A stretch of 64,000 nt of DNA, from positions 102,251 through 166,250 of the forward strand of contig JAAHFP010000002.1 of NCBI GenBank assembly GCA_010672925.1. Reading direction: 5' to 3'. The notes under the pieces are model-generated. The model was not told the DNA's origin, did not search any database, and saw nothing but the letters and a program-made list of their open reading frames with translations. The position numbers were made by a program, and so were the translations under genes. This DNA is from Symploca sp. SIO1C2. Its GTDB lineage: Bacteria > Cyanobacteriota > Cyanobacteriia > Cyanobacteriales > Coleofasciculaceae. Below, in pieces: positions 1-6,864 of this stretch (position 1 is its first letter; each line of letters starts with the position of its first letter).

Positions 1-591
1 GAACCCTTCATTAGTAGTCTTCCTCAACTACGAGCACTCCTAATTAATGATTATCAGAGTATTGCTTTTGCCGAGATTCAGGAAGCAGTTCGCTATGAGC
101 GGTCTGAGGAAGCCTTCTTTAAGGGTTTAATACGTGCCTTATGGTTCATTGATTCCTGTCTCGTTCAGGAGGTTAATGAGTATCGTCAGCAGTGCTACGC
201 TCAAACCGCATTATTAGGAGTACAACCTCTCCTAGAAAATGATACGACAACAGAAACAATTAATTTATCTTCGCTACGCTTGGCGCTAGTAGGCGGACAC
301 GAAGCAACTCGAAGAGAAGTAATCCGCGAATTGAAAGAAAGCTACAACCTAGGGAGCATTATTGAAATTGCTCCCTCCAGCGAGGTGCATGTGGATCGCA
401 GCACTGTGCAGACTAAAATAAATAATTGTGATTTGATAGCTGTGATTACAGGATATATGGGTCATAACTTGAGCAAGATTGTGTCGGAACTGAAAAAAGA
501 TTGTGTCTTAATTGGTGAAGTACTACCCCTTTCTTGTCGGGGAAAGAGTGGTGTAGTTCGAGAGATTCTTAACTGGTGGATTAGACAATAG
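1..591 (+). CDS. DUF2325 domain protein (5' end outside window)
   Basis: The reading frame is open from the first base to the TAG at 589-591, giving 196 residues of a gene that starts upstream. The last 100 residues match the DUF2325 pattern: a strand-rich LRLALVGGH start, a middle DLIAVITGYMGHN segment where family members carry a conserved Asn/His pair, and a C-terminal SGVVREIL. The preceding 90 residues are helical and unrecognised. DUF2325 proteins are small Rossmann-like proteins of unknown function. A TTG at 280 could be read as a start, but continuous coding upstream makes it internal. Confidence 0.75.
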   Translation, partial: EPFISSLPQLRALLINDYQSIAFAEIQEAVRYERSEEAFFKGLIRALWFIDSCLVQEVNEYRQQCYAQTALLGVQPLLENDTTTETINLSSLRLALVGGHEATRREVIRELKESYNLGSIIEIAPSSEVHVDRSTVQTKINNCDLIAVITGYMGHNLSKIVSELKKDCVLIGEVLPLSCRGKSGVVREILNWWIRQ

Positions 592-954
592 TAATTACAT
601 CATCAGAGAAGTCCAGTAGCAGGTTAAAGAATGGAGCCTCGAAGTTGGTAATGGCTACTGGAGTCTCCACAAAATACTGGCTCGACTAGTTGAAAAAAAT
701 AGCAAAACTGCCCGACTAATCAACCACCTGTATAATAACTTTTTCATTCAACTCTACTTAGGGCTTGCTACATAAGTGTGTAAGCTATGCCAGACATGCC
801 TTTCAATCATTTTTATTCTCGCCAAGTGCAAGAAAATAGTATTTTTTAGTTCAAAAACCTTGCACTTTTACCTGAAAATTCCTCCTGAACTCTTAACTTA
901 TTACTTATTACTTATTACTTCAAAACCCGAATCAATCGATTTATTCAGCAAACC
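592..954. other. Intergenic region with hairpin and interspersed repeat
   Basis: There is no convincing gene here. An inverted repeat (CCAGTAGC at 613-620, GCTACTGG at 654-661) could form a hairpin. From 760 a copy of an interspersed repeat beginning AGGGCTTGCT runs to about 870; related copies are at 23042, 34395 and, inverted, 40009-40092. At 895-920 TTACTTATTACTTATTAC forms a short simple repeat seen in several other gaps. A 75-codon frame at 776-1003 lies in this repeat and is rejected. Confidence 0.6.
760..870 (+). repeat. Interspersed repeat, AGGGCTTGCTG family, copy 1
   Basis: This copy starts AGGGCTTGCTACATAAG, continues through GTAAGCTATGCCAGACA, and ends near a CTTGCACTTTTACC segment. 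The same order of blocks recurs at 23042-23140, 34395-34460 and, reversed, 40009-40092. No coding sequence lies inside. It is probably a non-autonomous transposon end or MITE. Confidence 0.55.
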
Positions 955-1863
955 CTACCTAGCCGTAAGTTTCCACTCTTTTGCCACTTGGTCAATACTG
1001 TAGAAACGCTGCCAAAACAAGTCTACTAACTTGCGGGGCAAAAGTTTGGTCATGAGAAACAGCATTGCTCCACCACCAGTTGCCGCAACATAGCGGGGAC
1101 GAGGGTTTTGTTCAGTCAGTGCCTTCTCAATTACCACTGCTACTCGTTGAGCAGTCCAGGTCAGAGGCGCAGTGCGCTGTTCGATAGCTTTAATTGCCTC
1201 AATTGCTGCACGATAAGGAGTTTTTTCTGGTTCCGGCACAGTCTTTTTCATCTGTTCACTAACAACCTGAAAAAATTCGGTTTTCACCGGTCCTGGTTCA
1301 ATCACGCTGACTTTAATATTAAACCCTTCTAACTCCATACGTAAGACATCACTAAGGGCTTCTAGGGCAAATTTTGAAGCACTATACATTCCCCCAGAGG
1401 GAAAAGCCAAAAGTCCCCCCAAAGAACTAATATTGATAATTCGTCCACTTCCTTGGTGGCGCATAGTAGGTATTAAGGCTTGAGTTAGGGTTAATGGTCC
1501 ATGAAAATTGACAGCAAACTGCTGTTTTGTCGATTCTGGCGGAATTAGTTCCACTGGCCCCATTTGCCCATAACCTGCATTATTGACAAGAGCATCAACT
1601 CGACCAAACTTAGAGAGGGCTGATTGGGCTAAAGTTTGCACCTGTTCCAACTGAGCCATATCTGTGGGAACTACCAAGACTTCAGCACCAGCTTTACGAC
1701 AATGGGTTGCCACCGCCTCTAATTTCTCCTGGTTACGGGCAGCGAGTACCAAACGAATACCCGAACATTCAGTAGCTAACCTTTGTGCCAAGGCAGCACC
1801 AATGCCAGTGGAAGCACCAGTAATTAAGATTACTTGTTCAGCTAAAGGGGGAGACTGAGTCAT
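955..1863 (-). CDS. Short-chain dehydrogenase/reductase (SDR)
   Basis: This 302-residue classical SDR probably acts as an NAD(P)-dependent oxidoreductase in the cytoplasm; the substrate is unknown. The Rossmann glycine motif TGASTGIG is at residues 15-22, NNAG at 94-97, the catalytic Ser in INISS near 146, and the YSASK catalytic Tyr/Lys at 160 and 164. The roughly 50-residue C-terminal extension, with a hydrophobic AMLFLMTKLL stretch, resembles the longer SDRs often seen in cyanobacteria. The ATG at 1861-1863 fits the family start. It lies alone between repeat-rich gaps, facing away from the tRNA array. Confidence 0.9.
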   Translation of the reverse strand: MTQSPPLAEQVILITGASTGIGAALAQRLATECSGIRLVLAARNQEKLEAVATHCRKAGAEVLVVPTDMAQLEQVQTLAQSALSKFGRVDALVNNAGYGQMGPVELIPPESTKQQFAVNFHGPLTLTQALIPTMRHQGSGRIINISSLGGLLAFPSGGMYSASKFALEALSDVLRMELEGFNIKVSVIEPGPVKTEFFQVVSEQMKKTVPEPEKTPYRAAIEAIKAIEQRTAPLTWTAQRVAVVIEKALTEQNPRPRYVAATGGGAMLFLMTKLLPRKLVDLFWQRFYSIDQVAKEWKLTAR

Positions 1864-2040
1864 TTATATATATAGATTAGGTTAGCGATATTGCCATGCT
1901 CGCCAAACTTCTCTCAGTTTGGTTAGTTGATGCCTTTTTGTCCGATTCGGGGAATTATACCAAATCAGCATAATCCAGTGATATTTCACATGGTAGAGAC
2001 GTTGCTTGCAACATCTCAGAGCGGATTTTAGCCGTTTGAG

Positions 2041-2115
2041 TACCTATCGTAGGGTGTGTTAGCGCAGCGTAACGCACCGTATCGCAAGTACTACAACCAT
2101 TATCTAGCAAAGCTT
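2041..2115 (+). repeat. Interspersed repeat, TCGTAGGGTGTGTTAGCG family, copy 1
   Basis: The core TCGTAGGGTGTGTTAGCG followed by AGCGTAACGCACCG is partly self-complementary (GTGCGTTACGCT type). Related copies are at 40697-40750, 50004-50138 and 50987-51121, and a rearranged inverted copy is at 50236-50292. The later copies share a downstream ACAATCATT block that is also seen here as ACAACCATT. Confidence 0.6.
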
Positions 2116-2161
2116 TTAGTTGTCTTCAGCAAACCATAAGCAAAAAATTTTGTCCAAACCC

Positions 2162-2191
2162 TTGACAATTTTTGTAGTATGTTTGTAGTAT
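2162..2191 (+). promoter_or_regulatory. Probable sigma-70 promoter of the tRNA array
   Basis: A perfect -35 box TTGACA (2162-2167) is followed after 18 nt by TAGTAT (2186-2191), a good -10 box. It is the only strong promoter I see in the 500 bases before the first tRNA, and it points into the array. The predicted start falls close to 2198. The role is inferred from position and sequence only. Confidence 0.55.
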
Positions 2192-2196
2192 AAATT

Positions 2197-2250
2197 ATGA
2201 GCGAACAAGAAAGAGCCCAAAAGCAGCTCACCACTGAGCGCTCATCCTGA
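2197..2250 (+). CDS. Possible 17-codon leader ORF before the tRNA array
   Basis: ATG at 2197 opens 17 codons (MSEQERAQKQLTTERSS) ending with TGA at 2248-2250. It begins almost exactly at the predicted transcription start, so it would be leaderless or lack a ribosome binding site. It could be a leader peptide, the remnant of a truncated gene, or chance. A GAGCGCTC hairpin covers its last codons. Confidence 0.2.
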   Translation: MSEQERAQKQLTTERSS

Positions 2251-2400
2251 ACCTTGATAACTGAATATGTAACACATCTTTTAATGAACTTTTGGATAAA
2301 ACGATGTTTACTTCCGATGGGGGGTCAGCCCCTTGGCTAATTCCCCAAAAGGTAAACCACCAATCCATCCAGAGTTCAGTAGATAAACTGCTGATTACCT

Positions 2401-2474
2401 GGGGCTGTAGCTCAATTGGCCAGAGTACCCGCCTGTCCAGCGGGTGGTTGCGGGTTCGAGTCCCGTCAGCCTCG
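2401..2474 (+). tRNA. tRNA-Asp(GTC)
   Basis: The 7-bp acceptor (GGGGCTG/CAGCCTC) has one G-U pair and discriminator G, as expected for Asp. The anticodon stem CCCGC/GCGGG holds loop CTGTCCA, giving GTC. The T-loop is TTCGAGT and no CCA is encoded. It is the first gene of the array. Confidence 0.9.
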
Positions 2475-2522
2475 TTCAGCAGTTATCTCAGGGTGAGTCT
2501 TTCCCTCACCCACATTCTTCTT

Positions 2523-2595
2523 AGTCCCGTGGGCGAATGGTTGAAGCCGTCAGCCTCTCAAGCTGGAGATGCGAGTTCAAATCTCGTCGGGACTC
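2523..2595 (+). tRNA. tRNA-Glu(CTC)
   Basis: The acceptor AGTCCCG/CGGGACT is fully paired. The anticodon loop CTCTCAA gives CTC. The T-loop is TTCAAAT and no CCA is encoded. It is separated by 48 nt from the Asp gene. Confidence 0.8.
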
Positions 2596-2736
2596 CCAAT
2601 CTTTGTCATATCAAATAGACAAAAGAATGGGATAAATAGTCGGATTTAAAGTAATAAGTAATAAGTAATAAGTAATAAGTGAAAACAAGAATATTTATTA
2701 CTTTTTGCGTCTTTGCTTAACTAACTCCAATGATCT

Positions 2737-2808
2737 AGCAGCGTAGCTTAAGGGTAAAGCCCCAGCCTCATAAGCTGGTCTATGTGGGTTCAACTCCCGC
2801 CGCTGCCA
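2737..2808 (+). tRNA. tRNA-Met(CAT), elongator Met or Ile2
   Basis: Acceptor AGCAGCG pairs with CGCTGCC, leaving position 1-72 as A-C. The anticodon loop CTCATAA gives CAT. Stems otherwise pair well. CAT could mean elongator Met or lysidine-modified Ile2; the sequence alone does not settle it. A second CAT tRNA at 4759-4832 looks initiator-like, so this one is more likely an elongator. Confidence 0.75.
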
Positions 2809-2897
2809 CTAAGTTTGGGAATGGTGTAACTGCTAATATTTCAGTTTTCCAACCAAAGCTGAAGTAAATGTAACATACCATTTTCTGTAACTTGCAT

Positions 2898-2973
2898 AGT
2901 GCCGTAGGCAAATCTGGTTAAGCCGCTTGTCTTTCAAACAGGTGAATTGCGGGTTCAAGTCCCGTCGGCACTA
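2898..2973 (+). tRNA. tRNA-Glu(TTC)
   Basis: The acceptor AGTGCCG/CGGCACT is perfect. Loop CTTTCAA gives anticodon TTC. The T-arm is GCGGG/CCCGT with loop TTCAAGT. With the CTC gene at 2523 it completes Glu decoding. Confidence 0.85.
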
Positions 2974-2978
2974 CTTAA

Positions 2979-3061
2979 GGAGAGGTGGCTGAATGGTAAA
3001 GCACTTCCCTGCTAAGGAAGCATGGGGTAACCCATTGCAGGTTCAAATCCTGTCCTCTCCT
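2979..3061 (+). tRNA. tRNA-Ser(GCT)
   Basis: The acceptor GGAGAGG/CCTCTCC is perfect. Loop CTGCTAA gives GCT. A true class II variable arm is present (ATGGG/CCCAT stem), unlike the Leu tRNAs of this array. It starts 5 nt after the Glu gene. Confidence 0.88.
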
Positions 3062-3100
3062 TACTGTAGTACCTTGCGTAAATTGTACTACAAATTGTCT

Positions 3101-3183
3101 GGGTCGGCTCGCCTATTAGGGTGGGCAGCGCTCTGTAAAAGCGTCGTTTTTGTACATTGCAGGTGCGAATCCTGCCCGACCCA
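3101..3183 (+). tRNA. tRNA-Tyr(GTA)
   Basis: The acceptor GGGTCGG/CCGACCC is perfect with discriminator A. Loop CTGTAAA gives GTA. The variable region is 14 nt (class II length) but T-rich and weakly paired. The T-loop is TGCGAAT, with G where the second T of the usual TTC is expected. Confidence 0.82.
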
Positions 3184-3331
3184 CTGGAGAAGAGAGGGTG
3201 GGAAGAAAGGGAAGAGGGGGGAGTGTGGGAAGAGAAGAGAGGCAATACTACTTGGTAACAGTCTTTCTCCTCACACCTCCCACACTTCCCATCAGCTCAA
3301 GATTTGAGCCAAAACTCAAGTGCGATTCTAT

Positions 3332-3406
3332 GAGAGCGTGGTGTAATTGGATAACACGTCAGGCTACGAACCTGGAGAAGTGGGGGTTCAAATCCCTCCG
3401 CTCTCG
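3332..3406 (+). tRNA. tRNA-Arg(ACG)
   Basis: The acceptor GAGAGCG/CGCTCTC is perfect with discriminator G. Loop CTACGAA gives ACG, which needs TadA deamination to inosine to read the CGN codons. The T-loop is TTCAAAT. Confidence 0.88.
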
Positions 3407-3416
3407 CTTATTTCAA

Positions 3417-3490
3417 AGGCGGTTAGCTCAAATGGCTAGAGCAGTGGTCTCCAAAACCAAAGGTTACAGGTTCAACTCCTGTACCGCCTG
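3417..3490 (+). tRNA. tRNA-Trp(CCA)
   Basis: The acceptor AGGCGGT/ACCGCCT is perfect with discriminator G, the usual Trp identity base. Loop CTCCAAA gives CCA. The D-arm and T-arm are regular. It starts 10 nt after Arg(ACG). Confidence 0.9.
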
Positions 3491-3494
3491 TTTT

Positions 3495-3569
3495 CCCCCG
3501 GTAGCTCAGTTTGGTGAGAGCGCTGGTCTGAAAAACCAGAGGTCGTCAGTTCGATACTGACCTGGGGGA
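3495..3569 (+). tRNA. tRNA-Phe(GAA)
   Basis: Acceptor CCCCCGG pairs with CTGGGGG (one G-U) and the discriminator is A. Loop CTGAAAA gives GAA. The T-arm is GTCAG/CTGAC with loop TTCGATA. It starts 4 nt after Trp. Confidence 0.88.
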
Positions 3570-3576
3570 CTGTCGT

Positions 3577-3648
3577 TGCCCTATAGCTCAATGGTAGAGC
3601 TACGCGCTGTTAACGCGGAGGTTGTAGGTTCGAGTCCTACTGGGGCAG
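3577..3648 (+). tRNA. tRNA-Asn(GTT)
   Basis: The acceptor TGCCCTA/TGGGGCA has one T-G pair and discriminator G. Loop CTGTTAA gives GTT. The T-loop is TTCGAGT. Regular cloverleaf. Confidence 0.9.
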
Positions 3649-3661
3649 TTGTTTATCTTAT

Positions 3662-3733
3662 TGCCGGGTGGACGAATAGGAAAGTCGCAGTCCTCTGAAG
3701 TCTGAGATACAGGTTCAAGCCCTGTCCCGGCAT
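3662..3733 (+). tRNA. tRNA-Gln(CTG)
   Basis: The acceptor TGCCGGG/CCCGGCA is perfect. Loop CTCTGAA gives CTG. The anticodon stem has one T-T mismatch, a sign of relaxed constraint. The T-arm is ACAGG/CCTGT. Confidence 0.75.
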
Positions 3734-3741
3734 CCACTTAT

Positions 3742-3813
3742 TGCCCTGTGGTGTAACTGGCAGCATATCTGACTTTGACTCAGACGGTCTAGGTTCAAAC
3801 CCTGGCGGGGCAG
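3742..3813 (+). tRNA. tRNA-Gln(TTG)
   Basis: The acceptor TGCCCTG/CGGGGCA has one T-G pair. The anticodon stem TCTGA/TCAGA is perfect and loop CTTTGAC gives TTG. It follows Gln(CTG) by 8 nt. Confidence 0.85.
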
Positions 3814-3824
3814 CCAAACTATAT

Positions 3825-3899
3825 ACTCCTGTAGCCCAATTGGAAGAGGCGGCTGTCTCAAAAACAGTCAATGTGTGAGTTCGACTCTCACCAGGAGTA
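3825..3899 (+). tRNA. tRNA-Leu(CAA) with short variable loop
   Basis: The acceptor ACTCCTG/CAGGAGT is perfect with discriminator A and an encoded CCA (3900-3902). Loop CTCAAAA gives CAA. Only six nt (CAATGT) separate the anticodon and T stems, whereas bacterial Leu tRNAs normally have a long paired variable arm. Confidence 0.8.
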
Positions 3900-3908
3900 C
3901 CAAAACTA

Positions 3909-3988
3909 GCTCCTGTGGCGGAATTGGCAGACGCGGCAGACTTAAAATCTGTTTTTTATTTTTGTGGGTTCGACTCCCACCAGGAGTA
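3909..3988 (+). tRNA. tRNA-Leu(TAA) with unpaired T-rich variable region
   Basis: Acceptor GCTCCTG pairs with CAGGAGT (one G-T). Loop CTTAAAA gives TAA. The variable region is about 11 nt, almost all T, and cannot form the usual class II stem. There is no intron, unlike the common cyanobacterial tRNA-Leu(UAA). Confidence 0.8.
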
Positions 3989-3993
3989 TGCTT

Positions 3994-4066
3994 CGGGATG
4001 TAATTCAGTGGCCAGAAGCCATACTTTGGGAGTATGGAGCCGCAGGTTCGAGTCCTGCCATCCCGA
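3994..4066 (+). tRNA. tRNA-Pro(TGG)
   Basis: The acceptor CGGGATG/CATCCCG is perfect with discriminator A. Loop TTTGGGA gives TGG. The D stem is short (TTC/GAA). The T-arm is GCAGG/CCTGC with loop TTCGAGT. Confidence 0.85.
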
Positions 4067-4069
4067 TTT

Positions 4070-4143
4070 ACCCCTGTGACGTAATTGGAAACCGTCGCTC
4101 GTTCAGATCGAGTGTTTTGCAGGTTCAAATCCTGTCAGGGGTA
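4070..4143 (+). tRNA. tRNA-Leu(CAG) with short variable loop
   Basis: The acceptor ACCCCTG/CAGGGGT is perfect with discriminator A. The anticodon stem GCTCG/CGAGT encloses loop TTCAGAT, giving CAG. The variable loop is only GTTTT. Confidence 0.8.
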
Positions 4144-4147
4144 CTAT

Positions 4148-4223
<76 letters not shown>

Positions 4224-4287
4224 ACAAATCTGGGTGTAGCGCCGTTACACTAAAAATAGTTGATGACCAGTAAGCCAAAAATACATT

Positions 4288-4566
4288 ATGCACTGCGAAT
4301 TATGTGAAAGAAAGATGGAAAAATTAACCATCCATCACTTGATTCCAAGACAAAGTACCAAACGTAAGAAAGCTGACCCTGGTCCTACCATCCGTATCTG
4401 CTCACCTTGTCATCGACAGATACACGTTTTATTTGATAACAAGCATCTCGCTAGAGAACTTAACACCCTAGACAAACTTAGGAGTGAACCTCAAATGGAG
4501 AAATTCCTTTCTTGGGTTAAAAAGCAAAACCCCAGTAAACGGGTGAAGGTTCGTCGCCAAGGATAA
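4288..4566 (+). CDS. Small HNH endonuclease inside the tRNA array
   Basis: This 92-residue protein is almost only an HNH nuclease domain. A zinc pair CELC lies at residues 3-6, the catalytic His pair in TIHHLIPR at 16-17, and a second zinc pair plus histidines in CSPCHRQIH at 38-46. The Lys/Arg-rich tail fits DNA binding. It sits between Leu(GAG) and Leu(TAG) on the same strand. HNH proteins of this size occur as mobile or homing nucleases in phage tRNA clusters and as stand-alone cyanobacterial genes; a role in spreading the array is inference. There is no strong Shine-Dalgarno at the ATG. Confidence 0.85.
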   Translation: MHCELCERKMEKLTIHHLIPRQSTKRKKADPGPTIRICSPCHRQIHVLFDNKHLARELNTLDKLRSEPQMEKFLSWVKKQNPSKRVKVRRQG

Positions 4567-4675
4567 AAATTGTTGTTGGTTATTTGTTACTTGTTACTTG
4601 TTATTTGATGTCTTGACAAACAAATAACAGGAAATCTCCAGTGCTTTAGCTGGGAGATAAGTTTAATCAAATTTC

Positions 4676-4749
<74 letters not shown>

Positions 4750-4758
4750 TTGGTGTCA

Positions 4759-4832
4759 CGCGGGGATGAAGCAATAGTGGCTTGTCAGACTCATAACCTG
4801 AACATCAGCAGGTGCAACTCCTGCCCCCGTCA
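4759..4832 (+). tRNA. Initiator-like tRNA-fMet(CAT)
   Basis: The 5' strand CGCGGGG equals the start of classical initiator tRNAs. It pairs with CCCCGTC, leaving a C-C mismatch at 1-72, the kind of unpaired end that marks bacterial initiators. Loop CTCATAA gives CAT. The three G-C pairs expected in the initiator anticodon stem are absent (TCAGA/CCTGA, one A-C mismatch) and the T-loop is TGCAACT. CCA is encoded (4833-4835). The chromosomal fMet gene at 31584 also has C-C at 1-72. Confidence 0.65.
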
Positions 4833-4850
4833 CCAAAATAAGTCAGATAA

Positions 4851-4890
4851 GGGAGACAAGGAGGACAAGGAAGACAAGGGAGATAAAAAG
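4851..4890 (+). repeat. GACAAGGGA-type simple repeat
   Basis: Imperfect tandem units such as GGGAGACAAG and GAGGACAAG occur here. The same family is found at 39891-39950 and 57754-57790, and inside coding sequence at 43530-43570 and, on the other strand, 59468-59505. The overlapping 83-codon frame at 4750-5001 runs through a tRNA and this repeat and is not a gene. Confidence 0.7.
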
Positions 4891-5004
4891 TACTATGAAG
4901 AAGATTATCTCTGTCTTTGTGTGCAATTACCAGAGCGATCGCTTGACCTAGATGGTCGCATGGCCAAGAGCAAAAAGCGAGATTTTGGCTTCAAACGTTA
5001 AATC

Positions 5005-5592
5005 TTATCCTTCCCAAATTTGAAGTTGTCGTTCAGCCGCAACGATGCAATTGAGAAACTTGGGTGGATGGAGGAAGTTGTCATAAGCTAACGCCATCTG
5101 TCGAGCAGCTTCGGGGTAGGGAACTCTCCCTATTCCTGTACCTAATCCAGGACAAGCAACGCTATCGATTTTGCGATCGCTAGATTGATTGTATCGTCGA
5201 ACAGCAAGAAGCATTGCCCACATTGCCACATAGGGAATATCAGTGCCAGCAATCGACATTGGCACTCGCATCGTCGGTGTATGAGCGAGAAAAGGGTGCT
5301 TTGGATGGCCTGTTTCCACAATAAATGATGTGCCGACAGGTTGTTCCCCCAAAAATTCCTTCAGGATGTACTGCTGAACTTTGGCCATCAGGGAGTGACC
5401 AAAAAAACGAATGATTGCTGCATCCATACCACCATCCATCATGCCAAACGAATTGGCTGGGCTAACTAGACAGTCAAACTCCGGCAACCACTCGAAATAG
5501 TTATTAACTATCTCAATATTGGGTAAATAGCTGAAATGTTGTTTAAAAGCTGCAAACAGTTGTGAGTTAGGAGCTACGAGTATTAGCTTCAA
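5005..5592 (-). CDS. Macro-domain (ADP-ribose-binding) protein
   Basis: This 195-residue protein is one macro domain, a fold that binds ADP-ribose and often removes it from proteins or nucleic acids. The ligand loops are clear: SPANSFGMMDGG at residues 44-55 and CPGLGTGIGRV at 147-157, the second being the phosphate-binding loop. The N-terminus MKLILVAPNSQL is the first strand. It is the only gene in the array on the minus strand and lies between fMet-like and Thr(TGT) tRNAs. With the PARG at 6972 and the NADAR gene at 9325 it makes three ADP-ribose-related enzymes in the array. Whether it is a hydrolase or only a binder cannot be told. Confidence 0.88.
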   Translation of the reverse strand: MKLILVAPNSQLFAAFKQHFSYLPNIEIVNNYFEWLPEFDCLVSPANSFGMMDGGMDAAIIRFFGHSLMAKVQQYILKEFLGEQPVGTSFIVETGHPKHPFLAHTPTMRVPMSIAGTDIPYVAMWAMLLAVRRYNQSSDRKIDSVACPGLGTGIGRVPYPEAARQMALAYDNFLHPPKFLNCIVAAERQLQIWEG

Positions 5593-5761
5593 TTGTTGAA
5601 ATTACCTCCGCTTAGAAAATTATTGTAGTAGCAAGCTGGAGTAAGCGTCAAGCAATTGAAGATTGAAGATTTACCATTTTAATTCTTCAATCTAAAATCT
5701 AAAATCTAAAATCTAAAATCTCTCTGTCCACTAACCTGATAGGGAATACGGTAAATTTGAT

Positions 5762-5833
5762 GCAGGTGTGATGTAACTAGCAACATGTGGCTCTTGTAAA
5801 GCTTTCTTGCGAGTGCAAATCTCGCCACCTGCT
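5762..5833 (+). tRNA. tRNA-Thr(TGT)
   Basis: The acceptor GCAGGTG/CACCTGC is perfect with discriminator T. Loop CTTGTAA gives TGT. The outer anticodon-stem pairs are weak (T-T, G-T). The T-loop is TGCAAAT instead of TTC-type. Confidence 0.8.
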
Positions 5834-5918
5834 TGTGTTAATTTCAACACTTTTTTCAATTTAAAATTCTACATTCTTAATTCTTAATTCTTAATTCCCA
5901 AAGAGGGGGTGATCTCAA

Positions 5919-6548
5919 ATGACTCAGATGACAGTGACAGATGCACTGGCAGAATTGACATTGCTGGAAAAGCGCATTGATTCTGCAAGAGCCGTTTTAG
6001 AGCAGAACACCTTAATTGCCGTAGTAGAAGTCGGCAAAGTGCCAACCGGTTTCAGATCTAGAGATGAACATGCCACCAAAGCTAGAGCAGCTTTACAAAG
6101 AGTCGATGATCTAATTAATCGCAGACGAACCATTAAAAGAGCGATTGTTCTTTCTAATGCTTCAACAACAGTTTCCGTGGCAGGACAGGAGATGACCGTT
6201 GCCGAAGCCATTGAAATGAAGAATTTTATTTCTTACTACAACAATGTTCTGGCTACGATGACCTCGGCTTTCTCTCGTACCTGCCAGGAGTACAAAACTG
6301 CTCAAGCACGGGTGAAGCAGCGACTGGATAAACTGGCAATGGAAGTATTGGGGAAAAATGCTTCCTCTGAGAAGTACCAGTCATTGGCAGATAGTTTCCT
6401 AGAGCGAGAAGGAGTTGAACTCCTAGATCCGACTAATTTGGCGGAAGAAATTGCCAGACGGCTAACTTTTATCGAACAGTTTGAGTCAACCGTTGATCGT
6501 GTACTTTCTATCAGCAATGCCCGAACCATGATTGAAATTCCAGATTAA
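5919..6548 (+). CDS. Phage-like coiled-coil protein of unknown function
   Basis: This 209-residue, mostly helical protein starts at an ATG with a GGGGGTGAT Shine-Dalgarno-like stretch about 10 nt upstream. A first helix (residues 4-30) with LLEKRIDSARAVL is followed by VDDLINRRRTIKRAIVLSNA (about 66-85), SVAGQEMTVAEAIEMK, and long helices to about 150. The layout of helical hairpin, LI-RR, SNA-T and a TVAEAIE motif recalls small proteins of large phages and, more loosely, the DIP1984/septicolysin-like family. I do not recognise it firmly. Its place between Thr and an odd tRNA supports a phage source for the array. Confidence 0.7.
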   Translation: MTQMTVTDALAELTLLEKRIDSARAVLEQNTLIAVVEVGKVPTGFRSRDEHATKARAALQRVDDLINRRRTIKRAIVLSNASTTVSVAGQEMTVAEAIEMKNFISYYNNVLATMTSAFSRTCQEYKTAQARVKQRLDKLAMEVLGKNASSEKYQSLADSFLEREGVELLDPTNLAEEIARRLTFIEQFESTVDRVLSISNARTMIEIPD

Positions 6549-6592
6549 AATAAACTTGCTGGTCACTCGAAAATCTCTAAATTTATGGTTTG

Positions 6593-6666
6593 AGATGGAT
6601 AGCTCAACTGCGTAGAGCACATGCTAGTAGAAGCATGAGGTGTCGATTCGCAACCGACTCCATCTT
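6593..6666 (+). tRNA. Divergent tRNA with 8-nt anticodon loop, isotype unclear
   Basis: The acceptor AGATGGA/TCCATCT is perfect with discriminator T. The D stem GCTC/GAGC is good but the D-loop lacks the GG pair. The anticodon stem CATGC/GCATG leaves an 8-nt loop, TAGTAGAA, so U33 and the anticodon are ambiguous; AGT (Thr) is one reading. The T stem has an A-C mismatch. It may be decaying or a frameshift-type tRNA. Confidence 0.6.
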
Positions 6667-6812
6667 CCACTATTCTCAAAGCTTAAAGCTCAACGCTGAA
6701 CGCTTAAAGTTCAATCCTTAGAGATTAGACCATTAACCTTCAAATCCTAACGGTTAACCCTCGATTAAATCCAGGGTGTTGGTTGTAGGTTCCATAAAAC
6801 CTTGAGGTTTCC

Positions 6813-6846
6813 ACCTGGCTGAGTGGTCAGCATCTTAATTTGGAAG
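6813..6846 (+). pseudogene. 5' half of a tRNA, 3' half missing
   Basis: CCACCTG followed by a good D-arm (GCTGAGTGGTCAGC) and the start of an anticodon arm looks like the first half of a tRNA. No T-arm or matching acceptor strand follows. A MITE-like element starts about 20 nt later, and rearrangement there probably removed the 3' half. The isotype cannot be read. Confidence 0.45.
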
Positions 6847-6864
6847 TAATAAATAGATCAGTAG

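Larger units (their letters stand above)
1864..2400. other. Intergenic region upstream of the tRNA array
   Basis: This gap holds a partial copy of the GAGACGTTGC repeat near 1992, a copy of the TCGTAGGGTGTGTTAGCG repeat at 2041-2085, and the likely array promoter at 2162-2191. After it come a 17-codon frame (2197-2250) and a GAGCGCTC palindrome at 2236-2243. I see no other gene. Confidence 0.6.

Noticed and set aside
776..1003. 75-codon plus-strand frame
   Set aside because: It lies in an interspersed repeat and TTACTTATTAC units, and overlaps the end of the SDR gene on the other strand.
3909..3988. Group I intron in tRNA-Leu(TAA), common in cyanobacteria
   Set aside because: The anticodon loop CTTAAAA is continuous; no intron is present in this array copy.
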